Below are positions 55,893 through 63,522 of a stretch of DNA of 64,000 nt, piece by piece. Position 1 is the stretch's first letter. The number at the start of each line of letters is the position of its first letter. The translations under genes and the position numbers were made by a program. Below the pieces are notes generated by a model. It did not search any database and was not told the origin of the DNA. It saw nothing but the letters and a program-made list of their open reading frames with translations. This stretch comes from Peribacillus frigoritolerans (GTDB lineage: Bacteria > Bacillota > Bacilli > Bacillales > DSM-1321), in assembly GCF_001636405.1 (NCBI RefSeq), contig NZ_KV440950.1, forward strand, positions 4,568,778 to 4,632,777. The letters run 5' to 3'.

Positions 55893-56840
55893 TTAGCTAG
55901 TTACTCTGTGCCCTAATAATTCATTTGCAGTAGAAATAATACGGTGTGCTCTTAATTCAAATAAATCAAGTAATTCATCCATTTTTCCAGAAACCCCAAA
56001 ACGGTCATTTGTACCGATTCTTCTTAATTTAGCTGGTTGGTTTTCCGATAATACTTCAGCAACAGCACTGCCTAATCCGCCTATAATTGAATGCTCTTCA
56101 ACTGTGATGACATGTTTTGTTTTCGCAGCAGATGCAATAATGGCTTCTTTATCAATAGGTTTAATTGTATGGATGTGTAAAAGTTCGGCGCTTACACCTT
56201 GCTTTTCCAATTCACCTGCTGCTTTTAGTGATTCATCAAGCATTATCCCAGTACTGATGATTGTTATATCTGATCCTTCACGGTATTTAATTGCTTTACC
56301 TATTTTGAATGGTTCTTCTTTTTTGGTAACGATCGGTACTGGCAATTTGCCAACACGGAGGTAAATTGGTCCTTCATGGTAATATGCAGCTTCTACTGCT
56401 TTTTCCATTTCAACCGCATCAGCTGGAACAATTACCGTCATACGTGGAAGTGAGCGCATTAAAGAAATATCTTCAAGCGGTAAATGTGTTGCACCTTCTT
56501 GAGCAGCTGATGTACCAGCGTTATGACCGACAATTTTCACATTGTTATTTGAATAACATACTGAAATCCTCATTTGATCAAATGCCCGCCCAGTAAGGAA
56601 GTTTGCATAAGCATTGGCAAATGGTACTTTACCCGCCACTGCCATACCGGCTGCGGTACCTACTAAATCACATTCAGAAATACCGATGTTGAAAAAGCGT
56701 TCTGGAAATCTATTTTTATATAGATTTGTCATATTCGATTTTGCGCAGTCCGCGTCAAGTACCACTAAATTGTCATGTTTTTCTCCAAGTCTAATTAGTG
56801 CATCAGCAAAACCTTTACGTGGTGCTTCTTGATTTGCCAT
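55893..56840 (-). CDS. Split transketolase, C-terminal subunit
   Basis: A 315-residue protein with the pyrimidine-binding and C-terminal domains of transketolase. The catalytic Glu is in NIGISECDLVGTAAGMA; EGATHLPLEDISLMRSLP and VEEHSIIGGLGSAVAEVL are typical. It pairs with the next gene, forming a two-gene transketolase like AptA/AptB of apiose catabolism. One base separates the upstream stop from its ATG. Split transketolases often serve special pathways rather than the pentose phosphate cycle. Confidence 0.9.
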   Translation of the reverse strand: MANQEAPRKGFADALIRLGEKHDNLVVLDADCAKSNMTNLYKNRFPERFFNIGISECDLVGTAAGMAVAGKVPFANAYANFLTGRAFDQMRISVCYSNNNVKIVGHNAGTSAAQEGATHLPLEDISLMRSLPRMTVIVPADAVEMEKAVEAAYYHEGPIYLRVGKLPVPIVTKKEEPFKIGKAIKYREGSDITIISTGIMLDESLKAAGELEKQGVSAELLHIHTIKPIDKEAIIASAAKTKHVITVEEHSIIGGLGSAVAEVLSENQPAKLRRIGTNDRFGVSGKMDELLDLFELRAHRIISTANELLGHRVTS

Positions 56841-56841
56841 C

Positions 56842-57666
56842 TTAAGCCAACTCCTTTAAAGCGATTTCTAATTGCTCATCATTCGGAGCCATTCCATGCC
56901 AATCATGGGTGTCTTCCATAAATGAAACTCCCTTGCCTTTAACCGTATGAGCCAGAATTGCAGTAGGTCTGCCTTTAGTGCGTTTAGCTTCTTTATACGC
57001 TTCATTAACTGCATGAATATCATGACCATCAATTTCAACAACGTGCCAACCGAAAGCTCTAAATTTATCACCAAGATTTTTTACACCTTTTACATTTTCA
57101 ACAAAATCATCAAGTTGAATTTTGTTCCAGTCGATAATCGCACAAACGTTATCAAGATTGTAATGTGCAGTTGTCATTGCCGCTTCCCAAACTTGACCTT
57201 CTTGTAATTCTCCATCACCTATCATGCAATATGATCTTCTATTGCTGCCATCCAGTTTTGCAATTAATCCAACACCATTAGCTACCGATAATCCTTGACC
57301 AAGTGATCCTGAAGATATGTCTACACCTGGAATATGCTCTCCACATGGATGTCCATGTAACCTACCGTCAACATCCCTGAATGTCATTAATTCTTCAACC
57401 GGGAAGAAACCTTTTTCAGCTAATACTGAATAAAATACAGGTGTACAATGCCCCTTAGATAAGAAGAAACAATCTCGGTCTTGCCAATCTGGGTTGTCAG
57501 GATCAACATTCATGTGTTCAAAAAATAGGACGGACATTAATTCAGTTGCCGATAAAGAACCACCAGGATGACCACTTCCAGCATGGTTCGTCATTTTAAC
57601 TATGTGCCGGCGAATCGTTTTCGTTAGATTATTATAAAATTCGCCTTTCTCTTTAGAAAAATCCAC
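56842..57666 (-). CDS. Split transketolase, N-terminal subunit
   Basis: A 274-residue thiamine pyrophosphate-binding half of transketolase. Motifs: HAGSGHPGGSLSATELM, LSKGHCTPVFYSVLAEKG, and the cofactor motif GDGELQEGQVWEA...DWNKIQLD. The GTG start has AGGAGGAG before it. It is the first gene of a five-gene minus-strand operon. Its leader holds the AAGCAAC-N3-GTTTC palindrome 29 bases upstream of the start codon. Confidence 0.9.
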   Translation of the reverse strand: MDFSKEKGEFYNNLTKTIRRHIVKMTNHAGSGHPGGSLSATELMSVLFFEHMNVDPDNPDWQDRDCFFLSKGHCTPVFYSVLAEKGFFPVEELMTFRDVDGRLHGHPCGEHIPGVDISSGSLGQGLSVANGVGLIAKLDGSNRRSYCMIGDGELQEGQVWEAAMTTAHYNLDNVCAIIDWNKIQLDDFVENVKGVKNLGDKFRAFGWHVVEIDGHDIHAVNEAYKEAKRTKGRPTAILAHTVKGKGVSFMEDTHDWHGMAPNDEQLEIALKELA

Positions 57667-57694
57667 TATTTACTCCTCCTTTTAGTCGCACAAT

Positions 57695-57711
57695 AAGCAA
57701 CGTCGTTTCAT
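57695..57711. promoter_or_regulatory. Candidate operator, copy 1 (split transketolase operon)
   Basis: AAGCAACGTCGTTTCAT, a near-palindrome AAGnAAC-N3-GTTnC. Related half-sites GTTGCTT (57744-57750) and GTTTCTT (57764-57770) lie two helical turns apart just upstream. Near-identical copies precede the permease and the GntR gene. Confidence 0.6.
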
Positions 57712-58123
57712 TAAATGGTTAAAAAAATAAGAATAAGTAATTTGTTGCTTATTAACTAACCTTGTTTCTTATTTTGATATTATCACCGTTTTTTGAATAT
57801 TTCAAGTATTTTACCATTAAATTTTTTATAAAAATTTTCGTAGGGCAAAACACCAAAGTTCCTATTCAAAGATAAACTTGATTCAATAAATTTCCACAAA
57901 AAAAGAATTGGTCTTATACATTCTTTCAGACTGTAGACAATTTGAACGTTCTCCTCTCCGGGCACTCGCTTTTCCAGCAGAAGTATCGCACCCTCCGTTC
58001 CTTTTTAGAACCTCTTTTGTCTAAAAAAAAAAGAATTGGTCTTAAACCAATTCTTTCAGACTGTAGACAAACTCGATGAAAATTGAGTTTGTCTATTTTT
58101 TTGGCTTGTACAATTTGACGTTT

Positions 58124-58239
58124 ATTGGAACGTAGGGCACTCGCTTTCCGCGGGCGGTCGGCCCTCGGCTTTCGCCTGCGGGGTCTCCCCTAGACGCGCT
58201 TTTCCCGCAGGAGTCTCGAACACCCGCTCCAATCAACTT
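58124..58239. repeat. GC-rich dispersed repeat, second copy (inverted)
   Basis: Reverse complement shares GTTGATTGGAGCGG, GACTCCTGCGGG, GACCCCGCAGGCG and CGCGGAAAGCGAG blocks with the copy at 47640-47767. Confidence 0.78.
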
Positions 58240-58321
58240 TGTCTTACCTTTTAGATAGAACACTTTTGCCTAGAGTCATATTTGTTTTAAAATAGAAGTA
58301 TTAATACCTGAGGTGATGAGG

Positions 58322-58480
58322 ATGCTTTCCAAACATGATTCTATTCAGCGAGATCAACTTGAAATGATTATTTAGATTAACTGGTGCCACCGAACCATTA
58401 GTCGTAAAATGGAGGCTGCCATTGATTTCACTTTCATTTATGACTTGGTGAAAGGTTTGTATTAAGAGGTAGGATGCCTT
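58322..58480 (+). pseudogene. IS1182-family transposase N-terminal fragment
   Basis: Reads MLSKHDSIQRDQLEMI, then a stop and a scrambled stretch, then RKMEAAIDFTFIYDLVKGLY, a stop, and EVG. This is the characteristic N-terminus of IS1182-type transposases. The remaining ~400 residues are missing. Confidence 0.8.
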
Positions 58481-58623
58481 CAAATGAATTAAATCAAGGA
58501 TTGGACAAACCCATGGAAAGAAGCCTTTTCCACCTGATAAATTTGATAAGGAAGGAAAAAATCCCGAACCCCTTTTGTTCACAAAAAAAGAATTGGCATT
58601 ATACCAATTCTTTTTCACATGAT

Positions 58624-59379
58624 TTAATTATCTGTGTAACCAAGCCTCTTGGAAATCTTTTTACCAATATCCATTATAATTGGTTTAATTTCAGTTAATC
58701 TTTCTTCAGTCATTCGGATGCTTGGTCCTGATATACTAACAGCAGCTGTAATTTTCTTACGATTATCAAAAATTGGCGCTGCAATACAGGTGATTCCTTG
58801 TTCATTTTCTTCAATTTCCCTACCAATACCTTCATTCCTTATTTTTCCCAATTCTTTAAAAAAGGATTCTTTATCGGTAATCGTCTGTTCAGTATGTTTT
58901 GGTAAACCATGCTTGTCAATTATATCTACGATCTCATTTAATGGCAGATGGGCCAAGATTACCTTCCCAACTGCCGTACAATGCATTGGGGCACGTCTCC
59001 CTACTTGGGAATGTGTTCTAAGGGTTTCACTTCCCTCAAGTTTTTCAATATAGATTACCTCTCCTTGATCATATACGGTCAAGTGGATCACTTCATTAAT
59101 ATGTGATTCTAACTCTTCCAGAAATGGTTTAGCTTGAGTTCTCAAGTCAATAGATTCAAGCAGCATCGAACTTAATTCTAAATATTTATAGCCTAATCTA
59201 TATTTTTTAGTTTCAGGATTTTGTTCGATGAATCCATGATCTACAAGAGTACTTAATAATCTGAATATAGAGCTTTTATTTAAATCTAGGTTGGAGGCCA
59301 GCTCAGTAACCCCAATCCCTTCTTTACGCTTGCTCACTAATGAAATAATTGTTAATGCCCTATCTACTGACTTAACCAT
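58624..59379 (-). CDS. IclR-family transcriptional regulator
   Basis: A 251-residue regulator with an N-terminal winged helix (KSVDRALTIISLVSKRKEGIGVTELASNLDLNKSSIFRLLSTL) and a C-terminal effector domain (GRRAPMHCTAVGKVILAHLP, GITCIAAPIFDNRKKITAAVSISGP). IclR proteins typically sense small carboxylates. Flanked by the transketolase operon and the second allantoinase, it is the best candidate for binding the shared AAGCAAC-N3-GTTTC sites, which resemble KdgR-type operators. GGAGG precedes the ATG. Confidence 0.9.
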   Translation of the reverse strand: MVKSVDRALTIISLVSKRKEGIGVTELASNLDLNKSSIFRLLSTLVDHGFIEQNPETKKYRLGYKYLELSSMLLESIDLRTQAKPFLEELESHINEVIHLTVYDQGEVIYIEKLEGSETLRTHSQVGRRAPMHCTAVGKVILAHLPLNEIVDIIDKHGLPKHTEQTITDKESFFKELGKIRNEGIGREIEENEQGITCIAAPIFDNRKKITAAVSISGPSIRMTEERLTEIKPIIMDIGKKISKRLGYTDN

Positions 59380-59480
59380 TTATATTAACCTCCGATTAAA
59401 TCCTATATTACTGATCCTGTTTCTTTATATTACCACAAGAGCAATACCCAGACATAATACCAGTCAAAAAATAACCCAAA

Positions 59481-59542
59481 AAAAGAAGGTATGACGCCAT
59501 TAAGGGCAACTAAAGTGCCCTTTTGGGTCAACCTTCTTTACA
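59481..59542 (-). terminator. Terminator of the second allantoinase gene
   Basis: Outer arms AAAGAAGGT / ACCTTCTTT and inner GGGCA / TGCCC stems, with a T run on the minus strand. Confidence 0.85.
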
Positions 59543-59547
59543 TAACT

Positions 59548-60930
59548 TTATGCTTGTACGAAACTACTTTTTGCCGAAATGAACTTCCCAATTGGATGAC
59601 TTACAATCCCTTTTTCAAAATCAAATACTAGTTGTCCTCTTACAAACGTTTTCGTCACTCGACAGTTAATCTTTCTCCCAACATAAGGGCTTTGTTGATG
59701 ACGGTAATACAAATCTTCTGGCTGAATGGTGTATGATTTATTTGGATCAAGAAGAATGATATCAGCATCATAGGAAACTTTAATGCTTCCTTTATTTCTT
59801 AAGTTAAATATTTCTGCAGGTTTTGTCGCAATCATCTTTGAAAAATTACTTACAGAAACCCCACGTTTCTTAACAGCCTCGTCAAACATTAAATCAACAT
59901 TATTTTGGCAGCCACTAATCCCTCCCCACACTTCAAACATATTATTGGTGTTGCTCTGCTTCATTTCTGGTGGACATGGGGAATGGTCTGAGGCCAGGAT
60001 ATCAATTTTCCCTTCCTTAAGTGCTTCCCATAATTTATCTTGTTCTGCTTTAGTACGAAGCGGCGGGGCGCATTTCGCAACAGGTCCTATCCTTTCAAAG
60101 GTTTCCATATCCAACGTGAAATAGTGAGGACACGATTCTATCGTAACCTCTTGGCCTAGTTTACGTGCGTTAAGGATTTCTTCCACAGCCTCTTCACTGC
60201 TAATATGAACAAAATGCAATTTGCATCCAGTCTCTTTCCCCAATAACAAAGCACGTTTTACAGCATCAACCTCAGTAAAAATGGGGCGGGACTCTACATA
60301 ATCTCTTGCTGTTGTTTTCCCTTGTTTTTTCTTTTCAATTGCCAGTTTATCAGTAAGCTCTGCATTCTCAGCATGTATAGATAAAATATGCCCCAATTCC
60401 GATAGTTTTTTCATTCCTTGATATAAAGTAAAATCATCGACATTTTTAAAATCTCCAATTTCCTCACTGCCACATGTTGCCATAAAACATTTGAAAGCCA
60501 CAACACCTTCGTTAGAAAGGTCCTCTAAATCTTGGAGATTATCAGGAACTAATCCACCATACAAAGCATAATCAACATACGCCTTATTTTCAGCAGATCT
60601 TATTTTTAAATGCAGTGAACTCTTTGTAGTCGTTGCCGGCAAAGCGTTTAATGGCATATCTACAAATGATGTTGTCCCTCCTGCAGCCAGTGCTTGAGTT
60701 CCTGTTACAAACCCTTCCCACTCCGTTCTGCCTGGCTCGCAAATATGGACATGGGCATCTATCATCCCAGGCATGACATATTGATGAGCAGCATCTATGA
60801 TTTCAGCAGATTCTCCGGTTATTTCTTTTGAAATTTCTGCAATCTTACCGTGAAGTATACCGATATCTAGTTGTTCCACTGTATTTTCAATTACTACATT
60901 TCCGTTCTTTATAACTAAATCAAACTTCAT
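59548..60930 (-). CDS. Allantoinase (second copy)
   Basis: A 460-residue cyclic amidohydrolase with the full metal site: DAHVHICEPGRTEWEGF, VAFKCFMATCGSEE (Lys), LSIHAEN, LHFVHISS and LASDHSPCPPE. It shares the allantoinase GRTEWEG motif with the copy at 45813-47165. It lies downstream of the allantoin-type permease on the same strand, 130 bases apart, so transport and ring opening are probably coexpressed. AAAGGAGTTGGGAGA precedes the ATG. Confidence 0.88.
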   Translation of the reverse strand: MKFDLVIKNGNVVIENTVEQLDIGILHGKIAEISKEITGESAEIIDAAHQYVMPGMIDAHVHICEPGRTEWEGFVTGTQALAAGGTTSFVDMPLNALPATTTKSSLHLKIRSAENKAYVDYALYGGLVPDNLQDLEDLSNEGVVAFKCFMATCGSEEIGDFKNVDDFTLYQGMKKLSELGHILSIHAENAELTDKLAIEKKKQGKTTARDYVESRPIFTEVDAVKRALLLGKETGCKLHFVHISSEEAVEEILNARKLGQEVTIESCPHYFTLDMETFERIGPVAKCAPPLRTKAEQDKLWEALKEGKIDILASDHSPCPPEMKQSNTNNMFEVWGGISGCQNNVDLMFDEAVKKRGVSVSNFSKMIATKPAEIFNLRNKGSIKVSYDADIILLDPNKSYTIQPEDLYYRHQQSPYVGRKINCRVTKTFVRGQLVFDFEKGIVSHPIGKFISAKSSFVQA

Positions 60931-61063
60931 TCTCCCAACTCCTTTTTTGCAATTTTCAGTATATTGACATTATACAATTGCCTTGTTCATTTCCTCCTCA
61001 GATTGCATCAATCCATTATAAATAGACAGAGAGAATAGCCCCCTGAAACATAGAAATACAAGT

Positions 61064-62461
61064 CTACTTTTCAAAAATTGTACCCTTTTTGAATTTTGAA
61101 TCTTTAAATGCAAATTTCATCAAAAGCAAATATGCACTGCCTCCCACAACAACGCCGATAATCCATGCCAGCTCCACTTTCAAACATGCTGCACCGGCGC
61201 CGATTAGCAATGCAAGCACCGCTGCTGGATTATACCCGGCAAATGGACCGTCTTCCTTATACAAATCTGCAACATTCACCTTCTGCTTTCTTAATATATA
61301 ATATTCGACTAATAATATAGAAACAATCGGTCCTAAAAATGCGGAATATATAAGAATGAAGATTCCAAGACCCTTTGCCGAAGAATCCTGCACAAGAACC
61401 CAAGGGAATGAACAAAATGCAAGCAGTCCGGTTATGGTAACTGCAGGTTTATATTTCATTTTTGTAAGCAATGTAATAACATAGGTTGGCGGAATGATAT
61501 TGGCAACCATGTTTACTGCCACCGCACCCAAAACAATAAATGCGGATACAAAGAGGGTAATATACGAGTTATCCACCACGACCGCAAATGCTTTTACAGG
61601 ATTGTTGATGCCGGTTGCGGAAGCAAGCATACCACCGATTGTAAGTGTCAAGCCGTACGCTGTTAAAATAGGAAGAAAGTACAAAAACCCGCGTTTTTTG
61701 TCGCTAATACCGGTTTTTAGCTCTCTTGAATAGTCCGCTGCACTTAAAAAGATAGCCGCATAATTCCCCATAAACATCATGATCAATGCAAAGAAAGGTA
61801 AGCCCCATGATCCTTCTGCATGAACCCATTTTTCTGCAATAACATCGCTATAGGAGGTTAGTAGAACGCCAAATACATAGAGAAGCGCAAGTACAATAAC
61901 AATAGACGCAAGCGTTTCCACCCATTTAATGGCATGGAATCCATACAGCGAAAGCCCAATTTGCACCAACTGCAGCACGATAAAGCAAATAGCAACATTA
62001 TCAAAGGCGCCGCCCGTCATAATCTTCGCAATTTCATTTAAGGCAGTACCGCCAATCCAACTTTGAAAACCGTACCAAACGATGGCGGGAATACCGCGCA
62101 TCAGTGATGATATTACGGAACCTTTCAGGCCAAAGGACATTCTAAGCTGTACAACATATGGGATACCCGTTCTGTATCCGAGCCTATCATTTAAAGCAAA
62201 AACAGTTGAAATGATACCAATTGCCATGATAGCTGCGGCAAATGTCTGAAAGATGTTTAACGTAGCGATTCCCGCTACAATCATACTGGCTCCAAGCGTC
62301 ATATTACCTAGATTAACACCGTCACCAACCCACATGAAAATATAGTCTACCGGACTTACCGTCCTACCTTCCTCGGTTTTCGGATTAAGTGATTCATCCA
62401 CACCCGTATCATGTTGGATCTGCGTTTCTTGTGGAACGTAACTTTCTAAATTTGTAGACAT
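61064..62461 (-). CDS. NCS1-family allantoin/cytosine-type permease
   Basis: A 465-residue NCS1 transporter with about 12 helices, related to PucI and CodB. The NCS1 stretches DYIFMWVGDGVNLGNMTLGAS at the N-terminus and GMLASATGINNPVKAF, ADYSREL in the middle are visible. Allantoin is the likely substrate from its allantoinase neighbour. I chose the ATG at 62461 (MSTNLESYVP) with AAGGGG before it; the open frame extends 12 codons upstream. Confidence 0.88.
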   Translation of the reverse strand: MSTNLESYVPQETQIQHDTGVDESLNPKTEEGRTVSPVDYIFMWVGDGVNLGNMTLGASMIVAGIATLNIFQTFAAAIMAIGIISTVFALNDRLGYRTGIPYVVQLRMSFGLKGSVISSLMRGIPAIVWYGFQSWIGGTALNEIAKIMTGGAFDNVAICFIVLQLVQIGLSLYGFHAIKWVETLASIVIVLALLYVFGVLLTSYSDVIAEKWVHAEGSWGLPFFALIMMFMGNYAAIFLSAADYSRELKTGISDKKRGFLYFLPILTAYGLTLTIGGMLASATGINNPVKAFAVVVDNSYITLFVSAFIVLGAVAVNMVANIIPPTYVITLLTKMKYKPAVTITGLLAFCSFPWVLVQDSSAKGLGIFILIYSAFLGPIVSILLVEYYILRKQKVNVADLYKEDGPFAGYNPAAVLALLIGAGAACLKVELAWIIGVVVGGSAYLLLMKFAFKDSKFKKGTIFEK

Positions 62462-62501
62462 GATACATCCAACCCCTTTTTTTATTGTTTGCCGCATTTT
62501 A

Positions 62502-62514
62502 ATGCATTGGTTAA
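62502..62514 (+). promoter_or_regulatory. PucR-box-like site in front of the permease
   Basis: ATGCATTGGTTAA fits 12 of 13 positions of WWWCNTTGGTTAA, about 40 bases before the permease start codon. Confidence 0.45.
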
Positions 62515-62661
62515 CAAGTTAGGTCTTAGATGTTTGCCAAGCTATGATATGTTACAAACTACCTTCTAAGTGGTCTTTTCCGTTCATCATTCACAGGAAT
62601 TAAAATGCGAATTTGTTTTAGTACTATTTCCCATCGATTACCCGATTACTTGTTGTGTATT

Positions 62662-62678
62662 AAGCAACATTGTTTCTT
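62662..62678. promoter_or_regulatory. Candidate operator, copy 2 (permease-allantoinase unit)
   Basis: AAGCAACATTGTTTCTT: both arms match AAGnAAC and GTTnCTT. About 200 bases upstream of the permease start. Confidence 0.6.
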
Positions 62679-62762
62679 TAAAGTTGCAAAAAAAACACAT
62701 GACAACACTTTAAATTTGAAAATGCTTTCGAAGGACTGTATCACCTCCTTAAAAACCCAGAT

Positions 62763-62776
62763 GGTAAGCGCTTTCA
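62763..62776. promoter_or_regulatory. Candidate cre (CcpA) site
   Basis: GGTAAGCGCTTTCA matches 13 of 14 positions of the cre consensus TGWAANCGNTNWCA, in the gap between the permease and gntR genes. Confidence 0.5.
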
Positions 62777-62798
62777 ATAATTGTATATCAAATTACAT

Positions 62799-63467
62799 TT
62801 AAAGAAATATATCTGACAAGGAAGAAGAAATCTGTAATTCCTCATTAAAATGCAGATTCGACTCAATTTCACTAAGATGAATGAGAGATAAGCGTTCTGC
62901 AAGATCACCGTCCCTTTGCTTAATGGCATTAAAAATTTGCAAATGATCGTGAGAACCACATGTTTCCATTTTACCTCTTCCATAGATTGCTATAATCACA
63001 TAAGTCAGGGAAATCAAGTCTTCCAGATATTGATAAAAATACGAATTCCCTGCGATTTCAGCTATTTTCAAATGAAAATCCCCAGAGACTTTTAAAGATT
63101 CATAAAAATCCAGACTACCATAAATATGTCGTTCTTCTTCTACCAGAGTCTCTAGTTCTTTTAATTGTTCCTCATTATGGAGTCTGCATGCTCTTCGCAC
63201 TGCTTCCCCTTCTAAGATTCTCCTCATTTCAAATACTTCTTTTGCTTCTTCAATTGTTGAACAGGAGACAAAAGTACCTTTATGCTCTTTAATTTTCACT
63301 AATTTTTCATATTCCAATCTGCGCAGAACATTTCGAACAGGGGTACGGCTTACGCCAAACGATTCAGCAAGATCCTTTTCTATGAGTTGCATATTTGGCC
63401 GAAGCTTTTGCTGGATAATAGCTTGCTTGATTTTTTTATAGATATCCATTTCTAAACTATTCAACAC
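62799..63467 (-). CDS. GntR-family (FCD-type) transcriptional regulator
   Basis: A 222-residue regulator with an N-terminal winged helix (KIKQAIIQQKLRPNMQLIEKDLAESFGVSRTPVRNVLRRLE) and an FCD ligand domain with probable metal-binding residues (RRILEGEAVRRA, FHLKIAEIAGN, HLQIFNAIKQRD). A perfect 14-base palindrome 42 bases upstream suggests self-control. It is transcribed toward the permease gene on the same strand and probably controls it. AGGGGAGG precedes the ATG region. Confidence 0.88.
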   Translation of the reverse strand: MLNSLEMDIYKKIKQAIIQQKLRPNMQLIEKDLAESFGVSRTPVRNVLRRLEYEKLVKIKEHKGTFVSCSTIEEAKEVFEMRRILEGEAVRRACRLHNEEQLKELETLVEEERHIYGSLDFYESLKVSGDFHLKIAEIAGNSYFYQYLEDLISLTYVIIAIYGRGKMETCGSHDHLQIFNAIKQRDGDLAERLSLIHLSEIESNLHFNEELQISSSLSDIFL

Positions 63468-63508
63468 TTTATACCTCCCCTCAATGAAGAATTCAAAATT
63501 GAATGCAT

Positions 63509-63522
63509 TATTGTATACAATA
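63509..63522. promoter_or_regulatory. Palindromic GntR-type operator
   Basis: TATTGTATACAATA is a perfect 14-base palindrome of the TTGTATACAA kind bound by many FCD-type GntR proteins, just upstream of the gntR gene. A variant, TTGTATATCAAA, lies at 62781-62792. Confidence 0.65.

Larger units (their letters stand above)
57895..58620. mobile_element. IS1182-family relic and nested repeats
   Basis: The 960-base gap between transketolase and IclR genes is filled with decayed mobile DNA. The stem-loop AAGAATTGG...CCAATTCTT followed by TCAGACTGTAGACAA occurs at 57900-57940 and 58031-58070, with a partial copy at 58586-58613. An IS1182-type transposase start is at 58322. A GC-rich repeat copy lies at about 58124-58239, with a shortened one near 57944-58005. 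Nothing here is intact. Confidence 0.7.

Noticed and set aside
58301..58618. Minus-strand frame of 105 codons in the IS relic
   Set aside because: Covers the transposase fragment on the other strand and has no protein family character.
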